Source of the DNA: Neostapfia colusana
Taxonomy: Eukaryota; Streptophyta; Magnoliopsida; Poales; Poaceae
Direction: 5' to 3'
Assembly (NCBI GenBank): GCA_030760725.1
Contig: JASWHV010000017.1
Location: forward strand, 5,868,959 to 5,932,958
DNA length: 64,000 bases
Of the stretch, positions 12,951 through 26,434 are shown piece by piece. The position numbers were made by a program, and so were the translations under genes. Position 1 is the stretch's first letter. Each line of letters starts with the position of its first letter. The notes below the pieces were generated by a model, which made no database searches, was not told the DNA's origin, and saw nothing but the letters and a program-made list of their open reading frames with translations.

Positions 12951-15900
12951 TTACAAACTGTACAAAGCTAAAATTTCCGGATAGTTGGTGCGGAGGTAAT
13001 CTTCACTTTCCCACGTCGCCTCTTCTGCGGTGTGATTACTCCACAGCACCTTGAAAAATCGGATCGTCCGGTTCCGGGTTACCCGGGTCTTTTCATCCAA
13101 AATGTGAACCGGTCGCTCGGTGTAGGTCAGGTCCGGTTTCAATTTGTCGATGTCCTCAGTGCGAACAGCAGCGGTGATTTTGAGGCACTTCCACAGCTGT
13201 GAAACATGAAATACATCATGAACACCCGCTAGACTTGCCGGTAATTCCAGCCGGTAGGCTACGGGTCCACACTTCTCCGTGATAGCAAAAGGACCAATAA
13301 AACGGGGAGCGAACTTCCCCTTTACACCGAACCGGTGAATTCCCTTCATCGGGGACACACGAAGATAAACATGTTCTCCGACGTCAAAATGTAATGGCCT
13401 ACGCCTCTGATCCACGTAGCTCTTCTGTCGGGATTGTGGAGCCTTTAAGTTCTCTTGTATCAACCGAACTCGGTCTTCGGCTTCGTTGACAAGATCAATC
13501 CCAAACAGAACTCTTTCGCCAGACTCACACCAATGCAGTGGTGTGCGACACTTCCGGCCATAGAGAGCTTCATACGGTGCCATTTTAATACTCGCTTGAT
13601 AACCGTTGTTGTATGAAAACTCCGCCAGCGGTAGGTGATCGTCCCAATTCCTACCGTGGTGGCTGGCACATGCTCTCAACATATCCTCAAGTACTTGATT
13701 CACCCTCTCAGTTTGTCCATCGGTTTGAGGGTGATATGCGGAGCTCCTAATCAGCTTAGTGCCCAACGAGGCATGCAGCTGCTCCCAAAAACGAGCAACA
13801 AACAGCGCACCTCGATCTGAAATGATGGTCTTCGGGACACCATGTGAGCAAATAATTCTGGAGATGAATAACTCCGCATATTGCCTTGCTCGATAATGAG
13901 TGTTCACCGGTATGAAATGAGCCGACTTTGTCAACCGGTCGACGATCACCCATATCGAGTCATGCTTCCTGGATGTGAGCGGTAGTCCGACGATGAAGTC
14001 CATACTCACATCCTCCCATTTCCACGCCGGAATCTTTAAAGGTTGTAGCGGTCCGGCTTTCCGCATATGATCAGCCTTGACCCGTCTACACGTATCGCAT
14101 TCGGATATGTATTTAGCAATCTCCCTCTTCATCCTCGTCCACCAAAATTTCTGTTTCAAATCTTGGTACATCTTGTTACTTCCGGGATGAATGGAAAACT
14201 TTGACAGGTGGGCTTCATCCAAGATTTTCTTCCAGAGTTTCATATTGCGCGGTACCACTATACGGTCGTTAAACCATATTGTACCGTTCTCATCCTTCCG
14301 GAAACATTTCACCTCTCCGTTGTCCAGTCTTCTCCGTATGTGAGACATACCTCTGTATCTTCTTTGAGCCTCAACAATCTCTTCACGGATTGTTGGAATG
14401 AGCGCGAGATTATAAAGCGCGCCATACGGAATAACACGGAGGCTTGGTTCTTCATTTTCCAACTCAGCAACCGCTAAGTTGTGAATGTGGGCTTTCCGAC
14501 TAAGCGCGTCGGCAACCACGTTAGCTTTTCCCGGGTGATAGTGGATCTCAATTTCATAATCTTTTATGAGCTCCAACCATCTCCGTTGTCTCATATTCAG
14601 CTCCTTCTGCGTGAAGATATACTTCAAGCTTTTATGGTCGGTGTAGAGGTGAACAAGATTACCAAGCAGGTAATGCCTCCACATCTTCAACGCCAACACC
14701 ACAGCAGCAAGCTCAAGATCGTGAGTTGGATAATGCTGCTCGTGGTTTCGCAGTTGACGAGGCCCATAGGCACCTACACGCCCTTCTTGCATCAGAACGC
14801 AGCCGAGACCGATGCCGGATGCATCACAGTATACATCGAATGGCTTCGTCGTGTCCGGTTGAGCAAGAACTGGAGCCGTTGTGAGATGTTTCACCAAAGT
14901 TTTGAATGCGGCTTCACAGGCTGCATTCCACATGTATTTAGTGCCCTTCTTCAGCAGCTCCGTCATTGGTTTAGCAATCTTTGAGAAGCTCAGAATAAAC
15001 CTCCGATAATACCCCGCTAAACCTAGGAAACTTCGGACCTCGTGGACAGATTTGGGAGATTCCCACTTCAGAACTTGTTCAATTTTGCTGGGATCCACGG
15101 CAATGCCCTCTGCTGAAATGATATGGCCTAGGAAAGGCACTTGATCAATCCAAAATTCGCACTTGCTGAACTTGGCATATAATTGGTGCTCCCGCAACCG
15201 TTGTAGCACAATGCGCAGATGTTCAACATGCTCTTCTTCAGATTTGGAGTAAACCAATATGTCGTCGATGAATACCACGACGAACTTGTCTAACTCCGGC
15301 ATGAACACAGAATTCATCAAGTACATGAAGTGTGCCGGAGCGTTGGTTAATCCAAATGACATGACGAGGTACTCATAGAGTCCGTATCTCGTCGAGAAAG
15401 CTGTCTTTGGTATGTCCTCCAGTCGGATCTTGATTTGATGATATCCCGACTGAAGATCCATCTTCGAAAATACCTTTGCACCCACCAGCTGATCGAACAG
15501 GATGTCGATGCGGGGCAAAGGATACTTGTTCTTGATTGTGACAGCATTGAGAGGATGATAGTCAACACATAGCCGTAGTGTTTCGTCCTTCTTCTTAACG
15601 AACAGCGCTGAGCAACCCCAAGGTGAAGAACTTGGTCGTATGAAACCCTTGCTCATGAGTTCATTCAGCTGCTCTTTCAACTCCGCTAGCTCGTTAGGTG
15701 CCATCTTGTAAGGCCTTCGTGAAATAGGCGTCGTTCCTGGCGCCAGTTCAATTTTGAACTCGACGTCCCGTTCGGGCGGCATGCCCGGTAAGTCATCGGG
15801 AAATACGTCGGGATAATCACGTACCACCGGAATATCTTCAAGCTTCAGCGCTTCCGTGTGGTAGGCCTCTACCATATCTGGATCTTCGCTGTCTAAAAAC

Positions 15901-17416
15901 AGCGTGTGCTGTCCGTGAATCGGCGAGTCAATCTGGACAGTCCGGTTACCGATATTGAGAACGGCACCGTGACGATTTAACCAAGACATCCCCAATATAA
16001 TGTCTATCTTCTGTCTATCCAACATAATCAGCGATGTGGGTATATTTTTCCGCCCAAACACAAAGCTGCTCGGGACACAATCTGATTGGCAGAGATATTT
16101 CCTCCCGGTGAACGTATGGGAAAACTCGTTGTGGGAGTATTGGTAGATAAGTGGTGCTGATCCACGCATGTTTTGCTGATAAAATTATGGGTTGCACCTG
16201 AATCAAAAAGTATGAGCACGGGCACGTCTTTGAGAGTGAACATGCCCGCTAACACCGGTGCTCCCTCCGGGACATCCTCAATAGCCAGATGTTGCACACT
16301 CCCGGCTTGCAATGCTGTTACATTGACTTGAGCAGGTGGTGGCATACCACGTGATGATGGCTGTCTGGTATTCAACAACTTCTCCCGGCATTCCTGCCTA
16401 AAATGCCCAGAACGGTGGCAATAAGAACACGGAGGTTTCCCCGGTTCTTCGTTGACTTGTGGTTGAGAAGTTGATGTACTTGGCTGCAGCAATGATGCAA
16501 CAGGTGTCCTTCGTTGCTGCGGCAATGGTGTTGCTTCAAGACAAGACTCTTGAGCAGGAAATCTGTACGGAGTTGATCTCACTGGCGTTTGCCATCTTTC
16601 ATCGGATGGTGTGTGATACACCACACGATATTTACGAGGAACGACTGGTGTGTCTTCCTGCACATCCTCCCGGTCCCTCTTCTCTGCTTGACACTCAAGT
16701 GTCGCTTGTTCTTGCAGCAGAGCAGCACTGATCAACTCGGTGTAACTGCCTTGATTGAACAAAGCTAACTTCTCTTTTAGTATGGCACTCAAGCCATAGA
16801 AAAAGTAGTCACACATTGCAGCTTCGCTCGTCGCATAAGCAGGAGCATATTGTGCCAGAAGGTTGAATCTTCGGACATAATCGAGGACACTCATGTCCCC
16901 CTGCTTCAAGTTTCTGAATTCTTGCTGTTGGGCCTTAATAAAACCCATAGGAATGTGACGAGCCCGGAATGCTTCACGAAATTCCGTCCATTCCACTTGA
17001 TGACCTTCTGGAACGGTGGCAAGATAAGCGAACCACCAATTTCCGGCGGCTCCATGGAGCTATTGAGCTGCAAATGATGCCTTCTGATATTCGTCGCACT
17101 CAAACACCCCAAACTTGGACTCCATAACTCGAAGCCACTGATCAGCTTCCACTGGTTCATGGGCTTCCGTGAAGATTGGCGGTTGTGTCGCCAAGAAATC
17201 CAAGTAGGCGTTCCGAGGTGGAACGTCCTGTTGTGCACGCTGGAGTAAGCCCTGTTGTACCAAGGCTTGGAGTAGTCTTGTGTTCTCTTGACTTGACTCG
17301 ACCATCTGAGCCATGACATCCGCCCATACCGTTGATGGCGGTGCCCGTGGTGGAGTCGAGTCATCATCGTCTTGACGAGAACTATCAACCCTACTCGGAG
17401 AATGAGTACGCACCAT
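12951..17416 (-). pseudogene. Element B gag-pol polyprotein (Ty3/gypsy chromovirus), broken
   Basis: It starts at the ATG at 17416-17414 (MVRTHS) and ends at the stop at 12953-12951. The order is gag with a CCHC knuckle (CSYCHRSGHFRQEC, near 16400), protease (LFDSGATHNFIS, near 16210), RT with FIDD (near 15270), RNase H (YCDASG), integrase HHCC and DDE core with the second Asp intact (SDRG), and a chromodomain-like end (FFKVLW...ATWESEDYL). Two lesions are visible: an in-frame TAG at 17062-17060 in gag, and a one-base loss near 16036 between protease and RT that shifts the frame. The length of 4466 nt is one short of matching element A modulo three. RT, RNase H and integrase downstream of the shift form one long open frame of 1072 codons. 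Confidence 0.92.
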
Positions 17417-18951
17417 ACTGCACAAAGATAATTTTTGAGGGGAGTCAAAACATGATCTCAGCAGTATGTGAAAGTATGTAAAACATGAACATGCTAAAAC
17501 TTTATGAAAGCATAACAAAATTTCATGTTTACACATCTTTCTAAAGCCAACATATCCAGTCCCTCATTCGGTACAAAACAGACCTTTCAGTACTTAACCC
17601 AGAATTTGATCCAGTTACTAGCATTTTCATAACTCAAGTTGAATACCAAAGTTAAAGTTAACTTCAGTATTTTTCCGACGAGTAATCACATGCCTCTGGA
17701 TCATCCCTTAACCAGAAGTTATGATCGTTCAATGTTGACAGAATTTCTGGGTAAATTTTACCAGCACCTCCTTTGTATGTGGTTGTTTTCACCACAGTTT
17801 TACATACAAATGGGGTAAAATTCTGAACAAACTATGAACTACAAAATCGTTGCAAATTTCATAACCTTTACAACGGTATATTATCTGACCCCTAGAGATT
17901 TTTCTACAGAATGTTATGGCCAATTTACAGAAACATCCAGAGAAGTTTGCAGCTGCTCTGTTTTCTGAACAGTATGCATCCATCTGGACATTCAACCAAG
18001 TTTGTGTCGGATTTGGCTCTGGAGTTCTACAGAAAAGTTGTAGAGCACTTAATAACCTTTCCAGAACTGTATCAAACACCTCCATTGGGTCAAGCTAATC
18101 AGAGTTACGCTCTGTTAAAGACCAGAAAATTTTCTGTCTGAACAGAGCACTCTGTCTTTGAGATTAAAAGAAACCTAACAAGTCTCTTCTTTGAACTTAG
18201 TTCAAATGGAGAGCTCAGTAACTAATATGTGCTTCATCACATCCATTTTTAGTTTGGAAGTTAGTCATGAATGATTTCTTCATAGGTAAGAATACTATCC
18301 AGTGTAGTACGGTGACGATGCACCGTTAGACATATGACGGTACTACGTTGCCTTACCAAAGAAAAACCTAACCGGATTACACCGGCATACACGTATCATT
18401 AGGTGGCACTAAAACGGTCACTCGCAAACGTGTTCTACACACACTAAGGTTTTTCGTGGTTAGCACCTACATAAGCCACACTCAATCATCAGGTTCGGCT
18501 GCACACCGAACCCGGTATCCATAACAGTTTGTACACCTGGCCGTCATCACTCGCCCAGGTGTTCTCAAGCCAAACACGCCTTGAGCTACGTGTTCACGTT
18601 ACTGACCACGTGAAGGGGTCTCCCAAATTGCACCACGCACGCCAGGGAAGACGTTGCTCGAATACCCCAAACGACATGAAGAGTCGTAGAGGATACTAAA
18701 GCGAGTCGGGTTACCTGCCACCCGTGAGGCTCCACCCTTCAGCTTGTGCGCACTGGTGGACAGCGCATACATGCACCCCCCAAGACATAGACGTCCCGAG
18801 ATGCACGATTTTCCGACATAACACATAAGTTTGGTTGCCACCTTCATAATATGCTAATAGTAGTCCTTATGTGGGCCTAGTACCGTTATCTCACCGTACC
18901 CTAAGTTTGTGACATAATATGATGCTCAATCCGTGCTCTATTCCCAACGCA
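17417..18951 (-). mobile_element. Element B untranslated leader
   Basis: The stretch runs between the primer-binding site and the gag ATG. It is non-coding, with an AT-rich part next to gag and a more GC-balanced part next to the LTR, and is partly alignable with A's leader at 2167-3254. Short open frames in it are not conserved between A and B. Confidence 0.7.
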
Positions 18952-18963
18952 GCTCTGATACCA
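18952..18963 (-). other. Element B primer-binding site (initiator Met tRNA type)
   Basis: The minus strand reads TGGTATCAGAGC, complementary to the 3' end of plant initiator tRNA-Met. It is two bases from the LTR end ...TTTACA. A near copy, TGGCATCAGAGCC (18974-18986), lies just inside the LTR. Confidence 0.8.
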
Positions 18964-18965
18964 TG

Positions 18966-21900
18966 TGTAAACGGCTCTGATGCCACGCTGAGATGGCCCC
19001 GCGGGATCTCGTCGGGTGGTGTCGTGTTATGCGGCACCCAACAGCACACGGGTCGATGAACACACATCATATTACATAAATAGTTTGCGGAAGCGTACAA
19101 GATTGTTTTACAAATAAGTATATCAGAGTAAACTACAGCGGAAGACTATCACTCTCACGGCTCATGTCTAAACTAGCAACAAAGAAACGGTCCAGCCCAC
19201 GGACGTTTCTTACTAGCAACACGAAGATCAATCTGCAGCGGCGAGGATGCTCTTTGAGTAAGCACTCGGAGGTTTCCGAGTCTCATCGGCATCCCTTCTC
19301 ATAAGCATCGAGTCAATTACCTGCAAAACAACTCGGATAGCATCCGTGAGCATAACGCTCAGCAAGACTTAACCGTCACCCTAAACATGAAACTCTAAGT
19401 GAGGTTATGAACCTAACATAGGATGGCATAAGCATAATTAAACTCGCCTAAAAGTGAATCCTTACTTTCAGACATTAATTGCAGCATTTTAAGTAACCCT
19501 GGGCACGCCACATCGGGAGTCCACAATCAAACAAGAAACGCTTTCCCCCGATATAAATTGCTCATGGCATAAAAGAATCGAGTTTGCACTAGCCTATTCA
19601 TCAAGCTCCAATACAAGGTAGAATCATACTTCACATCAAGATGATTAGTTCCTTTCTCATGCAAGTTCTTACTACGTCACGACTGTGAGAACAAGTATGC
19701 TCGGTCCATTCCACGAGCGACGGTGATTCGAATCAATAACACCCGGACTACACGACACGTACGCCCGTACTCGACGTTGCCTACAACAACCATCACTGAC
19801 GTCGTACGTGGCAGCCTTTCCCCCGTTTCACCCCCGCTGAATCGATCAAGTCGCCCCGTACAGTAGCTACTCTCATGGTGCACCTTCCGACGTGAGATGT
19901 CATGAGAATATTCCCCACATACTGCACACCGGCCGTCCGCCTGAGGCGACCCGAAAAGTCCCAACGACAGCTTCCCGAGGTACATCGGTTTACTGGGTCC
20001 CATATAGCCAGCATGAGTCCGGTACACAACTCAAACTTGTTCAACAGCGCCGCATACGGATCGGTCCTTGACCGACACGGACAGGTCTACAGCACCCAGG
20101 CCCCTATGTCCTGCTGCTCCTACAACCTTCCGGTCTCAACTTTAACTTGCTAATTCAATTACGAACCAATCCCGTATGCCTCTGTTGTTCCTGAAACTGC
20201 GAGTAGCATCTCACCACTCGACTTCTACCGAACCGTACTTAAGCATGGCAGTTCTACGCGGTGAAAGACACCTACCCAATACTCCATGGGTCATTTGGTT
20301 ATGCAAGAGGAGTATCAATCACTAGACCTAATGCACAGTTTATACCTTGACCGAAAGTGAATACAAAACAAAAACTTAACAGCTGTTAAATGCAAACCGG
20401 AGCTTGCCTGTTTTGCAGGGTAGTCGTATATATCAGTTAGTGTCCTTGCAGATCCACCCTTGACTCTCCGGAGCTTGATCCACTTCGATGAATCACTCCT
20501 TTGATTCCCCTTCGTTGTGGTTCCTATTGAAATGCATATGCACATATTTTATAGAATGTAATGGAAAGAAGTTATAGAATTACTTTCTTAAGAACAGAGG
20601 TTGTGTGGAAAAGCCAAGCATGGATTGGTTTGCCTCTGTTGTGCAAAGAACATAATTAAACTAATTTGACCTTAAGGCCCTTAGCTATACACTAACCCTT
20701 TTCTCTAATGACATAATAGATAAGCTGAAAAGATTTGAGTGCAACTGAAGAACAAGAACTCCAATGGCCTCGAAACTTTTACAGCAGGTTCTATACTACC
20801 TAAGGATTTAGCTTGCCAAATTGCAGCTAATGTGGAGTCATATTGTGTCCTCCATAATTCTCACAATATCTTTTATGTATTTTTCCCTTATACATAAGTA
20901 TGGAGAATAGAACAGGGATTTCCAGGACTCATCTTGGGCTGATAATTTACATGTGAGTTCTTGATCACATGAGAGTCATCTGGTCCAAAATTCAGCCCTT
21001 TTACTTGGGTAGTTATCCCAGAACAATTCTTTAAGAATTTGTACTCAATAGAATTAATTCTGTAGTAATGTGCATTTTCATGCCCAACTAAGTGAACTAC
21101 AATTCCATGTATGTCCCAGAGAGCTTGCCTAAATTTTCCTATGATTTTTGGAGCTATGGATTGCTCAGAAAAGATTTTTGAAGTGGGAAACATTTTCTGA
21201 AAATGTTTCTAGACTCTTATGAACACAGAAGATTGTTTTTAGCAAATTCCTACCCAAATGATCTTCAAATGAGCTGAAACTTTGCTATAAGGTCAACAAT
21301 ATGCTAAAGAATATTCTGGCAAAATTTGGGTATTTTTGGATAAACCAAACTCCCTCAATAATTCTTTTTCAGAAAACATTCCAAGAATTTTCCAGAATTA
21401 AATAATTCGTTTCATACAAATTGGGTTGTAGATTTGGACAGAGCTATTCAATATGAATCCAACCCAATTTGAATCACTAAATTTGGGGATTCCTAGCAAG
21501 AGTTATGAGGTTCTAAAGTTTGGGGAAAATTTCTGAAATTGACCTCTGTTTATTTTCCCATTTTCAGAGACATAAGGAATTAACACCACATTTGGCCAAG
21601 CAAATGAGGTCCAATGCTTCTGAAAATTTTACTGGAGTTCAAGTATTTTTGGAAGACTCTCCTGCCAAAATTTGGGGATTTTCCAATACATAGAACTCCT
21701 GGAAAATTTCCCACAAGCTTTTCCTTCTATGAATTAATGAGCCAAAAACAGGGGTTTTCATAATTATTGGGTTGTACCTCTGGATAGTACTCTCTTAGAG
21801 GAATCCAAAAAAATTTATCTCACTATTTTTGGAGCTTCCTACACCAAGTTATGCATTTTACAAGTTTGCACAACTCTCTGTTTGATTTTAAACAGCACAG

Positions 21901-23357
21901 TCGCGCGTGGGGCCCATGGGTCAGGTGTTTCTTCAACCTCCCGCCAGAGCCCGCGGGTACACACCGGAAGAAAACTTGGCATGGCTCGTTCTCCCTCATT
22001 TCTCCACCAAATGAGCTCCGGTTTCGCCCTACATGCTCCTGGGAACGTGGCGCAGCTGCCGGGCAAGGTTTCCCCGCGTGAAAACGGCTGTAGGTGGGTC
22101 GGCACCGGCGGGGCGGCTCGGGAGCTCGACATGGACACGTTCCAGCGTGTCAAGGGCATCTCCCGGCGAGCTACGATGTCCTACAGCATCCCTATGGTTC
22201 TAGGAACACAGAACGGAGATCAGATCGTGCAGGAAGTGGCTGCAAACTAGTCGTCACCGTGGACCGTGGCAGTTTTGGCCACCGGTGACGATTTCTCGTC
22301 GCCCGGGGCACAGGAGGGTCGGTTTCCTTTGGTTTTCGGCGTGGGAGGGCGCTAGGGCATCTAGTTGCTTTGGTTTGAATTCTAGGAGGTATGATCAATC
22401 GGTTTGGGAGAATTTCACGAATTAAACACAGGTTGTTCTATACGTGCGCCGGTGCCAAAAATCGAATTCCGGCGAGCCGGCGTCGGGGGAGAGCAAGAGG
22501 ACGACGGGATGAGGATAAGTACCTCCTGGCGCACCTCAGTGACCTCTTGAGCCTGCCGGAGAGGCGCTGGGCTGGCCGGGAGACAGGGGCAGTGGAGCAG
22601 CGCTGATGAGGTGCTCTGCTCTCGGTTTGTTTGCGAGGAGGAGAAAGCAATTGTGCCTTGCTTCGGCCGGGGGGGGCACGTTATCACGTTGGGGGCGCGG
22701 CCAGGACCGACCCCAGGGCGCCAGCGCGTGGAGACCGGCAGCAGGAGCTGTCACCGGCAAGCTGCTCGGTGGCGCTCGCAAGCTGCTCGGGAAAAGTTTC
22801 CACCGAGAGCAAAACTTAGGGAGTAAGTCTCCTCCTTTAGCTCTATGACCTGTGGGTCCTACCCCCCATTTCTTCACCAAATATCTTCTCAAGCTGATCT
22901 TTTCACTCCCCAAAATTCTAAGTTTTAAAAAGGTGGGCTAGAATTTGAATTCTTCAAATTCAGTTTGAATTTGCAAGACTAAATCTGAATTTGGTTTAGA
23001 ATTTGCAATTTCTTCTCTTTAGCTCTCCTTTGAGCCCACCCTACAATTGAAAAGTTGGTGATAACCTTTTTCCTAAAAACTCAACTATATGGTTGCATGT
23101 TAATTCAAAGTTTTTGGGTCACCATATGTGTGAACTTTGAATTTTCAAATCTGAATTTTAAACTCACATGCAAAGAGGTATCTAACTCCTTATTGGTCCA
23201 ACACTTTTAAGTAAAAAGGTGAACCTCATGTTGGATGTTCATCCATGTATTACCTTGCATGAAGAAAAGTTTTAGCAAGTCCCATTTTTCATGTCTTTGC
23301 CACACATATGAACTCAAACTTTAGTTTTTATTCATACACGTTTTTTGGACTTTTACA
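18966..23357 (-). repeat. Element B 5' LTR (complete)
   Basis: It starts TGTAAAAGTCC at 23357 and ends TTTACA at 18966, giving short terminal inverted repeats, and abuts the primer-binding site. Length is about 4.39 kb. It is nearly identical to 8533-12886. No gene content is credited. Confidence 0.8.
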
Positions 23358-25860
23358 CCACGTGTCAGTGGCGGAAAAAAATCAAATCCCCGATCAGCTG
23401 TGGCCCGGGATCCTTTGCGACAGCGTGGGAAGTAGTCTGTGGCCCCGTGTGGCTTAGCTCCGGCAACCGACACGTGTAGGGGGGACCCATAGGCAGAGTT
23501 TGAACTTTTCCCGAATTAATTTGAATTCCAGATTTAGTTCAAACTTTAGAACTGCATAACTTTTGCTAGGAAGCTCCAAATTTAGTGATTCAAATTGGGT
23601 TGGATTCAGGATGAAGAACTCTATCCAAATATGCAACCCAATTGGCATGAAAACCAATAGAAAATTCTGGAGAATTCTTTAAACTTTTCAGAAAAAGAAT
23701 TTTAGAGGGAGTTTGGTTCATCCAAAAATCCCCAAATTTTGCCAGGATATTCTTTAGGATATTAGGAGACTCCTGTAAAAGTTTGAGCTCATTTGGTGTT
23801 GATTTAGTTAGGGTAATTCTGATTTCAAGTTTCTGTATTCAAATGAATACAGAAACATTTTCAGAGAATTTCCAAAACTTGGAAATTCAGTTCTGGGCAT
23901 TCCTTAGCTCCAAAAATCCTAGGAAAATTCATGCATGCTCCCTAAGCTATGTATGAAATTGTAGTTCACTGGAATTTGCATGAAAGTGCAAATTTATTCA
24001 GAGTTAATTCCTTTATGCCTAAATGCTTAGGGGATTGTTCTGGGTGACCTAATCAGTGAAACATTCTGAATTTTGGTCCAGAGGACTTTCTTGTGACATG
24101 GAACTCACAAGAAAATTTCCAGCTCCATTGGAGCCCTGGATCATTATGTCCTGTTCAACCTCATTAGTTGATCCCCACCCAAGTGATGAAACCCCACTCA
24201 TCACTTGATGATAGTGCTTAAACACATGCCCAAACCACCACCCCAGTGTCATTTTAAATTCTTAAACAAAGTTCCAGTTTTAAACTTGTCTTTAGAACTG
24301 TTAGCAAAAATTTTACAATTAAATATATATACATATTCATGACGTGTAGTAATTAAACGTGGAAAGTGAAGAAGGAGGAGTTGAGCTTGGATCAAGGATC
24401 AAGAAGGCAGGGATTAAGCTTCAAGTCATCATCAGTAACTAACTTAATACATATCTGACTTTACTCACCTGCAAAACCAAGGCAAGCCCCGGTTTGCATT
24501 TAAGTTATTTTCTAAAGTTTTTACTTTGTTCACTACTATGGGTCTCAGTTTGTATGTGCATTAGGTCAAGTATGTTTTATACCCCACTTGCATGACCAAA
24601 AAGAACCCTGGGATCAAGGGTAGAATTATGTCATCGCTGTAGAATAAGGCCATGCTAAATAGACTAGGGCATCCGGTAGAAGATGAGTAGTTGGAATCTA
24701 CCCCATAAGGGTGGTTGGGAAAGGAAGCAAACTAAAGTTTACATTTATAAAGATGAGACCGGGCAGAGGGGTTAGGCAGCGACAAGACGAGGTCTTGGTC
24801 GAGTAGCTCTGCCTGTGTTGGTTAAGGACCGATGCGTATGCCGCGTCCAGGAGCAAGTATTGAGTTGTGTACCGGATGCTTACTGATATATGGGAACCAG
24901 GAAACCGATGTACCAGGTTCACTGGACTGTAGAGGCATACCACATCGTCTCGTTAGACCTATGAGCCCGAGACGGCATGACCGGTTCTACAGTTTAGTGT
25001 CCTGAGAAAGGTTGCCACATACGACGTAATGAAGTACGCCAGAGTTGGGTCTTCAGAGGCAGGCGTATGTGTCGAGTATCCGGGTAGTGTTTGATTCGAA
25101 TCACCGTCCCTCACGGTTATTGAGTACCGCTTGCTCCCATGTTGTGACGTAGTAATCAACTTGTGTGGAAACAGTTTGCAAAAGTATAATTGCTGCTATG
25201 ATTATGTTAAGTTGCATGAAAACCATGTTTGAAGTAGAGATAGAGCTAACTAAAGTTATTTTCTACCTTGGGGCAAGTAACATTGGAATGAAGTGTTTCT
25301 TGTTTGATTGTGGAGTTCCAGTGTTGCTGATCGCAAGGTCACTACTAATATGGCTAAAATCTGAAAGTTAAGGATGAACCTGTAGGCGAGTCTTTTCGCA
25401 AATGACAGGCTTAAGTCTTAGGTTACTTTCATCTAGAGTTTCATGTCTTAGGAGAGACGGTTAAGTCTTGCTGAGCCTTTGTGCTCACTCTTGCTATATA
25501 AGTGGTTTTGCAGGTAAACCTCGACGCTATAAAGAAGGTTGTCCTGTGAGACTCGGGAACTTCCGAGTCATGTCACACTTGGAGAACCTAGCCGCTGCTG
25601 TGTCTTCGTGTTGCTAGCGAGAGGAGTCCGCGGGCTAGACCTCTTCTCGAGTGCTTCGTAGTTATTCAACGTGAGCTGGTTATAGACTTCCGCTGTAGTT
25701 ATTTTATGTAAATTATTTCCAAAGAACAATTTGTAAGCTTCCGCTTTTGATTTATGTAATACATTGTTCCTTATATGTGTGATGTTGGGTGCCGCATAAC
25801 ACGGCACCACCCAATGCGATTCCTGGGCAAGGCGGCACGGCCTCGTGATCAGGGTCGGGC
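23358..25860 (+). mobile_element. Element A 3' LTR, second segment
   Basis: The block continues A's LTR after the B insertion. It parallels B's LTR in the opposite orientation: AT-rich sequence to about 24480, the string TTTTGCAGGT, and near the end GTTGGGTGCCGCATAACACG (about 25783-25805), also found near the end of B's LTR. Similarity fades around 25815-25860, where a degenerate match to the CGTGGCATCAGAGCC region of B can be seen. The exact end is uncertain. The GC-rich part is shorter than in B, so bases were probably lost at the B junction. Confidence 0.65.
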
Positions 25861-26434
25861 CCCCTCAGGCTTGTCCTATCGTACGCTCGACAAAGTACTT
25901 GATGGAGTCGCCGCATCCGTAGCCTGCTGCTCTTGCTCCCGTCCCGTCGTCGGGGAGTAGCCCATAGCGCGGCGCACGCGCGCTCCGTGTTCTACTCTCC
26001 TTCGGTTCTGTCGGAGGTGATGAGCATTCAATGTTAGGGCTAGAGGGGTACTCAAGTATCCCTCCACTCGGCTAAGACACGCGCCTGCTCCGCATTGAAG
26101 GCCACCTACTTCTCTCCTACCCGAGGTCAGACTTGAGTCCTCCCTTCTAGGCTCAGGGTCCCTTTCGAGCTGCCTGGAGGATGGATCCCGCGTCTCGTCC
26201 AAGGGTCGTCCCTGAGCTCCTTGTCCTTCCGAACTCGGGCTCGAGCCCGCTCTGTTGTCCTTCTCGAGACGTCCTCGTGCTTCTTCCCCGGGGGTTTGAG
26301 CGCAGAACCCCGTCATATTTATAGAATGTTTAGTCAACAATAGGTCCAAATTCTGGCACTTACTTCAACACACTCAAATGACAAAGAGATGGTTGGCTTA
26401 AAAATAAATAAATATTAGAGTTGGTGACAGATAG
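25861..26434. other. Unassigned GC-rich stretch
   Basis: I recognise nothing specific. The first 430 bp are GC-rich with several CGNG strings, and a minus-strand frame of 157 codons (25876-26349) has charged, low-complexity composition and no motif. The last 100 bp are AT-rich and end in GATAG (26430-26434), one copy of the target duplication of the solo LTR. It may be decayed retrotransposon sequence. Confidence 0.3.

Larger units (their letters stand above)
8533..23357 (-). mobile_element. Element B: LTR retrotransposon nested in A's 3' LTR
   Basis: Two near-identical direct LTRs (8533-12886 and 18966-23357) flank a leader, gag-pol and polypurine tract, all on the minus strand. The termini are TGTAAA...TTTACA as judged from the complete 5' copy. 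The 3' LTR lacks its outermost 36 bp, and no target duplication is visible at the left junction. The flanking sequence on both sides belongs to A's LTR, which shows B inserted later. By eye the LTRs differ at roughly 1% of positions in the first 1.7 kb, so the insertion is fairly recent. Confidence 0.85.
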
